Assembly (NCBI GenBank): GCA_949825025.1
Contig: OX463781.1
Location: forward strand, 41,429,150 to 41,493,149
Reading direction: 5' to 3'
DNA from: Siphlonurus alternatus
Lineage: Eukaryota; Arthropoda; Insecta; Ephemeroptera; Siphlonuridae
Length of the DNA: 64,000 nt
Below are positions 56,101-64,000 of this stretch, piece by piece. Each line of letters opens with the position of its first letter. Within the stretch, counting starts at the first letter, position 1. The translations under genes were made by a program, and so were the position numbers. The notes beneath the pieces were generated by a model that was not told the DNA's origin, searched no databases, and was given only the letters and a program-made list of their open reading frames with translations.

Positions 56101-57818
56101 ACCTAATTAATATTATGGTGCATCCAATTTCATTTTATTAAATTTTTCATACGCTGAAAATACAGTAGTAGAAACAGAAATATGAGAGCCTATGAGCCAA
56201 CTAGATTTCCATGTTTCTGGGTCTACTACTGACGTGTCTAAATTGATGCTATTTACCGACCATCATGACTGAGGTTTCCACGTTTTCTTAGTTAAATTAG
56301 ACAAGTGGTTGCAATAAAACGTATCCTATACACAATGATACCTCTCCGTACCCTTTTCCTGATGGTTCTCGTTGTGAGTGGAATATTGCAAAATAAACTT
56401 TACTACCAATCATAACTAAAATAAAAGAAAATTATCATTAATTCTATATAAAATAGAAATTTGTCATTATAAATTTTAATGCTTTTATTAAAATTTAAAA
56501 TACATATATAATATTCTTTTAGACCCATGAGGAAGCCATGATTGAAAAACGCCTGCAAGATATAACTCCTACAACTATACCATTGGAGCAACAATATGAA
56601 AAATTAATTAAAGACATTGAGGCACACATTTTTACACTAACATCAGATGACGGTAAGTTAATAAAAACTAATTATTAAATTAAATACTTGGATTTACGGC
56701 TTATTGGGTGCGATTCACGAAGCAGTTAGCCAGGTTTTTAACCACGTTTAACTATACTATACTGTTTTACATGTTAAACCACCTAGTTAAACGTGGTTAA
56801 GCTAAACGTTGTTAGAAACCTGGCTAACTGCTTCGTGAATCGCGCCCATTATTTTTGTCATAATAATAATTTACTTTTAAAGTTTTTTATTGAATGAAAA
56901 GGTGAACAGAACGTAAAAAATTGTGATACAGTTCCGACTCTGATTTACCCAATAGATTTTTCTGAGTAGAGACTACTTTTTACTATAACAAATTAGGATT
57001 ATGGTGACCATCACGCCTCTCTCCGGAGTATACTCTTTCAACAGTCATAAATATCGAACTCAAATTTTTTATTGCAGAAATGAAATTGAAAGAGGGTCAA
57101 AATTGTACCACTTTGACTGATTGTACCTCTGAGAAGCAAGAAAGTATTACTAAAAATTTATTCAAAGCTCAGATTTGAACACTCACGCCCCTTTTTAGTC
57201 CTTTTTATTAAGCAGCATGACGTCTTTTAAATTTTTTTTAGAAGTTTCTAAAAAAATTGAGAAAAATCAGAGTAGCATTACTTAATTGGCATCTTATTTA
57301 TTTATATCCATATCTGCAATTAACATTTTGAGGACGATATACTCCATTGTTTAAAAATATCTTCTGGCCTATATATCATATAATATATGCCATATAAATT
57401 ATGGCCAAAAAATTATATATAGTTAAATTAAATAAAAAAGAAATCATAAAATTATGAATGTATGTTCAATTTTTCATTCATTTGTTTGATAGCACAAAAA
57501 TATTTTGGATTAGAACTTTTAAATTTGAAATTCATCATAATTAAATCACAAAACATTTTTTTAAACTATATAATAATAATACAATATATAATATATTATA
57601 AGGAGATCTGAATTTTATTGTAATAATAATTAAACAAAAAACATGCTGGTTATATATTCTTCAATTTATATGTTTCAGATCAGGAAGGTTTTAAATTCTT
57701 ATTGAAGAGGATATCGAAAAAAGCAAAATTAAATGGAATAACAGCTGCCTCAATAAAAAAAGGAAGAGAAATGTTTAAGATTTATCAAAATTTTGAAAGT
57801 GATGATGAATTTGCTTAA
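53118..57818 (+). CDS. Caspase-fold pseudoenzyme B, 341 aa
   Basis: CDS join(53118..53224, 53411..53616, 54481..54638, 54704..54812, 55797..55972, 56523..56652, 57679..57818), plus leader exon near 51955-52157. Exons 3-6 have the same lengths as gene A (206, 158, 109 and 176 bases), and most residues are identical, for example WKVLVENNKCSKMMATKPKI. Active-site losses are the same in kind but not in detail: the His position is V121 (Q in A), the Cys position is Y159 in Q-EYQP, and the loop after GPKY is deleted. Exons 7-8 encode a C-terminal extension (residues about 253-341, KRLQDITPTT..., ending ESDDEFA) barely alignable with gene A. Tandem head-to-tail duplicate about 8 kb from A. Open and evenly phased, so probably a functional gene, but not a protease. 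Confidence 0.87.
54079..54443. mobile_element. TTAA-flanked MITE, family C, abutting exon 4 of pseudocaspase B
   Basis: TTAAGGGTAAGATAACAGCA ... GGCGTTATCTTACCCTTAA, 365 bp. Its right end lies 37 bp before exon 4. The remaining TATATATAAAATTATCATGTACGATTTAG supplies whatever branch site and acceptor are used. Confidence 0.9.
54813..55796. other. Pseudocaspase B intron 5, AT-rich
   Basis: No nested gene or clear transposon seen. The last about 35 bases before exon 6 (TTAACAGCTGTGTTTCCTTA) are identical to copy A. Confidence 0.5.
56705..56848. repeat. Foldback (GGGTGCGATTCACGAAGCAG ends)
   Basis: Nearly perfect arms: GCGATTCACGAAGCAGTTAG / CTAACTGCTTCGTGAATCGC with inner AACCACGTTTAACT / AGTTAAACGTGGTT. 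In intron 7 of pseudocaspase B. Confidence 0.85.
57070..57330. repeat. Degraded foldback family E
   Basis: TATTGCAGAAATGAAATTGA at the left and AGAGTAGCATTACTTAATTG at the right, intronic in pseudocaspase B. Confidence 0.6.
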
Positions 57819-57822
57819 TAAA
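57817..57822 (+). terminator. AATAAA overlapping the stop codon of pseudocaspase B
   Basis: GCTTAATAAACC: the stop codon TAA is part of AATAAA. It may not be the signal used, since it would leave almost no 3' UTR. Confidence 0.35.
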
Positions 57823-58489
57823 CCACTAAAATTGTATTCTTTACCTTCATCATAATTCTTTATACAATTTTAAATTGCAGTCACATTTTGAGAAAAAAAA
57901 AATGCAATTATTGCTTTATTATATTTATTTTATTTTATTATCTCTTTCATGGACACAAACATACACATGTATCACAATAGTACAAGTCATTAATAAAATA
58001 GAGCCCATGAGGCAAATGAAAAAGATGATGCTGAGCAGTCCATTCACTGTAAGTGTTCATTCACCTGATGAAATTAACTAAAATAAAATACGTAATAATA
58101 ATAATAATTAAGACAACACCAACAACAGAAAGAAAATAATAATACACACACAACAACAAAAAATAATAATTAATTAAATAAACAAATTATACAAATCACG
58201 TAATACATTATCAGAGAGAGAAGTTGACTGTTAAATAATTATCGTAGCTACTCGTGGATAAAAAGAGTCTGAATAAGCTTTGCTATTTGGCTTTGGAAAA
58301 ACAAAAGTGTAAAGGGTTACCTCTCCCTATCACCCTATGCTGCACATGTAATCTTCCAGGTTCAACAGGGCACAGATCCATTTTAACACTGAGACACTTC
58401 TTAAGAAACATAATATCAATTATTGTATTATATATAAATTAATAACAGTTTAGTAAAATAAATTTTATGATAACTTTCTAATAAATTCA

Positions 58490-58495
58490 TTTATT
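58490..58495 (-). terminator. Candidate poly(A) signal of DNALI1
   Basis: AATAAA on the minus strand about 127 bases past the stop codon. Confidence 0.5.
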
Positions 58496-58621
58496 GGTAA
58501 CAAAAACAAGGCGGACAAAAACGTCCAAAGACAAAGGGAGCCGAGAAAGTTTAAGGACGTGCACGTTTTTGAGGAACGTGGTCGTCTAAAGTTGTCAGCC
58601 ATACTCGGGGAAGGGGAGGAT

Positions 58622-61244
58622 TTACATCCCACTCTTCATTTCCTTCAGCCTGGCTTTCAGTTTAGCCTGTAACCAACAGAAAATCATCGAGCATGCGACA
58701 AGATCAAATAGCATGTTATTATTATGATTATATATGGCATAATTGCTATGTAATAAATAAAATTAATAACTTTTAAATCACTACAGTGATGCTGAAATTT
58801 TTCCCTTTAAAAAAATACTAAGCTATAGTTATTACTGTTATTAGCCATGTATAAAATATATTAAGGAGAATTTCCATGGAGCGTGGAAAGCGAGGCTTGG
58901 CGCGGCGAGAAAGGCGCACTTGCTTCAATGTCATATGGCGGCCATGTTGGCGTGGAAAAATCGCGGCGCGATTTAATCGCTGCGGGAAAGCGATTTTTCC
59001 ACGCCAACATGATCGCCATATGACATTGAAGCAAGTGCGCCTTTCTCGCCGCGCCAAGTAAGCCTCGCTTTCCACGCTCCATGGAAATGCACCTTTATAC
59101 ATCGATTAAAAAAAAAAAAAAAATGAAACATGTTGATTATCTTTGGAAAAAATTGTCCAAATCACCATTTATTTTTGAATGTTTAAAATTCATTTGATGG
59201 CACAATTCCAAAAACAGTTTAATTTTCATATATTATTATAAATTATGAAATAGAAATTTGGGGTAATGTAACTCGGTATTCAAAATGCAGAACAGATTAT
59301 AATTTAGATCGAATGTGGTTCCAAATATAAGTTGTAAAATTTAGCCATTACCTGCTCTATATTTATCATTTATGACGATATTTGTAGAAAAACGTAATAT
59401 AATTAATTTACGACTCGTGCATGACCCCAAGAACGTACCATGTCCTCGGCGGTGCTCTCGCTCAGGGCTTCGACCTCACGCTGCTGCTTCTCGGCGTCGA
59501 GCGAGGCGCGCTCTGCTCTGGCGCGGCCCGCGTGCAGCAGACGAGCCTCGGCACGCGTCACCTGCAGCGTCAAGTCGCGCTCCTGGGCGGCCAGCTCCGC
59601 CAGACGAGCTCGCAACTCCAGCTTGCGCTGTGCCAACTGGAGACACAGAGGAGAGGTGTGAGAACGAGGTGTCGGGGCAAGGACTATATACTGGGAGGAC
59701 AGCCTAGGACAACTTATTGAAGAACCTCGATACTCGACAATTCTCGACAACCTTCGGGGAAGTCCGCTAAATGAGTCACGTGCAATGCTCGGGCGGTTTC
59801 TTTGAGGACGTCAAAGATTTGACAGCTTGCAACAGATTTGACAGATGGCTAATAAAGCGGCATCTTTGACCGCGGTATCTTTGTAGCCGACTCTAGGCCA
59901 ATCAAATGCGCTAGAAAAGTCAATGTCGTGACGTCACTGGGTTGAGGAAATGGCGGCGCGTTGGCGGTAAAAAAGTTAGGCCGTCCTCTTGAATATAGTC
60001 CTTGGTGTCGGAGAGGATACGATTTGAGTATAGAAACTGTAGACACAATCTTGTAGGAATGTGCATTTTCATGGAGCGGGGAAAGTTAGAAAATCGAGTG
60101 CCGCAGCCAATCAGAGGGTCGTCATTTCCTCGCCTTCTGGGGAGCGATTTTATCGCCAACATGGCCTCCATACGAGATTGAAGCAAGAGCGCTTTTCTCG
60201 CCCCGCCATGCAAGCCCCGCTTGACATCGCTCCATGCATGGAAAAACACCTTTTAACAATTAAGAGAACTATTGCATTTATGTCTTTGTTTTTGTTATAC
60301 GTAAAGTCAATATATCAATATAGTCAAAAATCAAAGAGTTTGTTAACCTACTCCGGAAACAACAAAACTCAATGTATATATTGAATGAATATTGCACAGA
60401 GATTAAGTAATATTGCAAAGATAAGATAGACGCCTTAAAATATGTTGTGTGTGCCAAGGAACTTAAAAACATTTAATCGTCATTAATATTTGTCATGTTT
60501 TATTGATTGTTTATCTATAAATTTATCCTCCTTCTAATTTATTTTAAATTCACTGTTTATATAGTAATATAAATTGATCTTTTAAATAAATTAATAAGCT
60601 AACAAAAGCATTCTTTTTTTCTAAAAGTTATTATACAAAAGAGACAAAGTTCAAAGAACAGTAGGACCGCAGATCAATGCTAATCTAAATCTCGTACCCA
60701 AACACACCTTGAGGAACTTCTCGTTCTCGTTGGTGAGTCTGCTCACGTAGAGCGCCTCGTAGGCCGCCAGGTTGCGCGCGCAATGGTCGCGCCACGCCGC
60801 CAGCAGCACGCCCGTCTCAGCGCACGCGATTGTCTCCTCGCGAATCAGCTCGTCTGCAACACACGTTTTATCAGCTGAGTGCTGCATTGAGTCATCCTAG
60901 CTTTTTATAAACAAGCTACAAAGAATTTCTCTGCTCTTGGTATTCATTTTCAGCCCCATAAATGATAATTTTACCAAAAATCCAATTAATTTACTTCAAG
61001 CATGGTTAGCATGTTGGAGTAATTAAGTAAAATTGTACAAGAGATTAAGTCAATAATATTACATTTATCGTTAACAGAGAATAATGACAGAGAGGGAACT
61101 CAAATCCATTAAAATAGCTTCTATAATAATTATATCCTCTGATTTTCTTGCTGTAACAACTTCAGTCATATTACATATTAGCTAGGACACTGTTGCCCGT
61201 CTTAAAAGACAACGAAATTATTGTTTGCAGGAATAAATAAAAAA

Positions 61245-61299
<55 letters not shown>

Positions 61300-61304
61300 A
61301 TATA

Positions 61305-61395
<91 letters not shown>

Positions 61396-62924
61396 ACAAT
61401 ATATATCTATATATACGAATCATATATATTTTATGTAACAGTATAATATATCATGACAACTTGTCAAAAGTTAATTATTTATATTACGTTAATTTATCAT
61501 TGCAAATTACTATCCAAAATAGCAATTAAAATTCATTAATGATATATATCAATGATAGATATATATGATACAGAGTTGTCAAGATGTTGCAATCAGAAGT
61601 AGTTAATTACCAAGGGCTTGCGAGTACAGCTCTCTTCTTATGACACACGGCCCGGCCATGCGAGCACCAAGCTCGAACAGCTTCCGGTCCAGACCTTGTC
61701 TCAGCTTCTCCGTGTCGCTCTCCGTGGCTGGTGTGCGGGACACCTGCCCAGAAAACCTTGTATAAAAGCATCAGTTCACGTCAAGCCATGATCATTGGGG
61801 GCGATTCACGAAAAAGTTATCCAAGTTTCTCACTGGTTAGCGCCAGCGTAATTCAATGATACTGAATGCGGTTAGTACAAATAAATATATTTAGATAACT
61901 CCCTTCGGGAATCGCGCCTATAATATTATAGTATTATATATTATAATGTATTAACACGGTAAAATTTTGCATACAATTTTTCCTTACAAGGAAACTTCTT
62001 CATTTTTTTTTTTTTTTTTTATTGAGATGATATTTTCTTGTAAGGAAAAATTGTATGCAAAATCATATCGTGTAATACCAGCCTAATACTTTTACTGTAG
62101 TACAGGATTTACAATGTACGTCATAACATATAATGTGTATAGGTAGTAGGTACTATAGGTACTGTATAAAATAATATACAGAAACCACAGTCGCGGTCAT
62201 ATACTTCTTTGCATGATGCGTCAAGATGGCCATGTTACTACTAAAGGTATTTCAATTTTATAAAATATTAAAATATATGTATGAAGACATGGCAAAAAGA
62301 TTCATTGCAAGATGAAACGACTTAATAAATAATAAGAATAACATTGAGAATTACTGAATTACCTTATAAATGTGTAATATTATATGGCCAGTATAGCATG
62401 ATTTTATTTTTATTAATATAAATAGGAATGGCTTAATGTTGGTATACCCATTTGATACGAATGTTAAAAAGCATAGCAATTAAAGTACTAATTATTATTA
62501 AGTTTTATAAAATTATAATCAAAGTTTGATTGATTGAAGGAAAAATTTATTACTTAATTGCAAGAATTTCGAAAATTTGGAACACCGTGGGAGAAAAAAT
62601 TGAGCTACGTAATTTCTACGAAAATAACAAATAATGTTGTTTCATATGACCTTACCCTCTGCACGTAGTAATAAGAGGCGTGCTCGCCCTCGAACTCTCG
62701 CGGAGGCAACACGATGTCCAGCACCTCATCCCCGGTTTGGATGTCGCGGTACAGCGGGTCGTGGCGTGGCCGCTTGACCGGCCTCAGAGGCCTCTTGACC
62801 TGCAGTTTCCATCAATGTATGCTCACAGTAGTTGGTAAAATAAATAAGTAACTATTATACTTACTGGCATTGGAGGAGCATATTTCAGCAGGGATTCCGG
62901 CAAATTATTTGTTATTCCAGACAT
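58622..62924 (-). CDS. DNALI1: Axonemal dynein light intermediate chain (p28/p33)
   Basis: Light chain of inner-arm dyneins in motile cilia and flagella. CDS complement(join(58622..58666, 59439..59636, 60708..60853, 61611..61743, 62656..62799, 62865..62924)), 241 aa, near the usual 250-280. Family blocks in order: LPESLLKYAPP (8-18), VLDIVLPPREF (46-56), VQRVSRTPATESDTEKL (66-82), LDRKLFELGARMAGPC, then the diagnostic VIRRELYSQALDELIREETI (about 102-121) and CAETGVLLAAWRDH. From about 160 a long Arg/Ala/Glu-rich coiled coil (LAELAAQERDLTLQV) runs to the end, KEMKSGM. GT-AG and phases close at all five junctions. Exons are strongly GC-rich in AT-rich surroundings. Convergent with pseudocaspase B, stop codons about 800 bp apart. 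The gene implies the organism builds motile cilia. Confidence 0.96.
58861..59098. repeat. GC-rich foldback in DNALI1 intron 5, copy 1
   Basis: Near-perfect palindrome TTTCCATGGAGCGTGGAAAG / CTTTCCACGCTCCATGGAAA with inner TTGGCGTGGAAAAATCGC / GCGATTTTTCCACGCCAA. All three frames across it are by-products. A relative is at 60055-60255. Confidence 0.9.
60055..60255. repeat. GC-rich foldback in DNALI1 intron 4, copy 2
   Basis: Same outer theme (TTTTCATGGAGCGGGGAAAG ... GAGCGCTTTTCTCGC ... CATCGCTCCATGCATGGAAA) with a diverged centre. Confidence 0.75.
61234..61395. repeat. (AAAT)n microsatellite
   Basis: About 40 tetramers with one TATA variant, in DNALI1 intron 3. Confidence 0.97.
61797..61919. 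repeat. Foldback (GGGGGCGATTCACGAAAAAG ends)
   Basis: Outer GCGATTCACGAAAAAGTTAT pairs imperfectly with ATAACTCCCTTCGGGAATCGCGC; inner GGTTAGC units as at 48646. 54 bp upstream (minus-strand sense) of DNALI1 exon 3. Confidence 0.7.
61951..62078. repeat. Foldback with CCTTACAAGGAAA arms
   Basis: TTTGCATACAATTTTTCCTT / AAGGAAAAATTGTATGCAAA separated by a T18 run. Related to 28089-28352. Confidence 0.75.
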
Positions 62925-64000
62925 TGAAACGTCAAATATTCAAATAATTTATCCTCACAACAAATATAAAGTTAAAAAAAAAACCGTTATTAATTCAATT
63001 TTTTTTTGTTATTTATTGTTGATAAACAAATTGAAAATAAATACGCAAGTCAGATACAAAGTTTGAAATAATATAATTATAATGTATATTTGTAAAATTA
63101 TTTATTAAATAATTGAATTTATCAATCTTGCATGATGATGGATTAATTCAATTTAATCAGAATAAAAAATTATTAACTATATGTTATCTTAATATAATAT
63201 ATTAAAATCGATCGTTTTTTTTTTTTAATTTTAACAAAATTAAGACTATTTTACTGCGTGTTGTTCTATTATTAGAACTGATATAATTATGTTTATAATG
63301 TTACACATTTTGTATTAACTTTTTGAAAATAAATTATAATTCAAAATTAATTTATATAAACATATTATATTAATATAATGTATTTTGTACATGTCCTGTG
63401 TTATTCTTCATACGGGATATGGTGTATGATTAACAAGGCCGCAAAGGGAAATTTTCCGAGGCCACAACTGTACCATATAGAATAAGAAATTATAATCTTT
63501 AAAACAATCTTAAGCTATGATTAATTATAGTAATATTATAGCAACTGTTCCATTTCCTATTATAGATTTTACATTAATTTTTCCTCGTACTTGCATGCAA
63601 ACATAATAAACATATATATTAATTTACATATATTATGTTACGCGCATTTTGCTTTCCTCATACATTTTGATGCACGTGAACTGCATATAGCTACTACTAC
63701 CAACTGTGGTGAAGGTCAGAGACAAGGAAAAGAAATGCAAGTAAAACTAAAAAAGTAGGTGCATCGTTTTCTTTTCCACCTACATCTCCTGCACAAACCC
63801 ACGCGCCAAACAAATACATATATAAATACTGATTTATTAACATAAAAACAAATACAAGCGGGCCATAAAAGCTCATTAAACTGAAGTATTAACATTATCG
63901 TCAATATATACTCAAGAATTATATATAGTACTGTACTTTTATAGCCAATGCATGCATTATATTATTATATATATATGTATATATACATTATATGCATTGA
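62925..64000. other. DNALI1 upstream region and AT-rich intergenic DNA
   Basis: No TATA-independent promoter signature that I can defend. A foldback F fragment (GGCCGCAAAGGGAAATTTTC) lies near 63440. No further gene. Confidence 0.5.

Noticed and set aside
45248..57818. Active caspases
   Set aside because: The QACRG, SHG and SWR motifs are all absent in both copies at positions fixed by flanking homology.
57875..58081. Small frame with a signal-peptide-like start between pseudocaspase B and DNALI1
   Set aside because: Hydrophobic run in AT-rich DNA, no family similarity; most likely chance or 3' UTR.
58861..59102. Arg-rich small genes on both strands
   Set aside because: The region is a near-perfect palindrome, so similar frames appear on both strands.
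59372..59720. Long plus-strand frames opposite 59439-59636
   Set aside because: They are the antisense of the GC-rich coiled-coil exon of DNALI1, which has clear homology and splice phases.

Overview
This is an AT-rich, intron- and repeat-dense window from an animal nuclear genome. Caspase-fold exons point to a metazoan. An axonemal dynein light intermediate chain gene points to one with motile cilia. I cannot name the species. Exons of the LRR and dynein genes are strikingly GC-rich, while introns and intergenic DNA are very AT-rich and packed with palindromic foldback elements (MITE-like), TA and tetra-/pentanucleotide microsatellites and two LINE retrotransposons.

Layout. 1-7.9 kb: intergenic repeat field (foldbacks, TTAA-flanked MITEs, microsatellites). 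7.95-13.35 kb, minus strand: complete six-exon RPS8 (eS8), 208 aa, whose introns carry three convincing C/D box snoRNAs: two paralogues aimed at 18S rRNA and one SNORD46-like RNA aimed at 28S rRNA. 13.8-16.8 kb, minus: decayed LINE. About 19-23.55 kb, plus: nearly intact LINE with a GC-rich 45-bp minisatellite inside ORF1 and a frame break in the endonuclease. 24.99-39.69 kb, plus: six-exon gene for a 597-aa single-pass LRR membrane protein with a very short tail; its second intron holds a 3-kb near-perfect palindrome. 43.6-57.8 kb, plus: two tandem duplicated eight-exon genes encoding caspase-fold proteins (332 and 341 aa) in which the catalytic His and Cys and the SWR substrate loop are gone: a tandem pseudocaspase pair, the most interesting system here. 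58.6-62.9 kb, minus: six-exon DNALI1 (p28/p33 inner-arm dynein light intermediate chain), 241 aa, convergent with the second pseudocaspase. 62.9-64 kb: AT-rich intergenic DNA.

The host genes do not form an obvious pathway. RPS8 and its guest snoRNAs form a ribosome-biogenesis unit. The pseudocaspase pair is one duplicated locus (leader exon, promoter region and all coding exons), conserved in exons 2-6 and divergent in exons 7-8. All exon models were built by eye from splice signals, reading phase and family similarity; the phases close exactly in all five genes.
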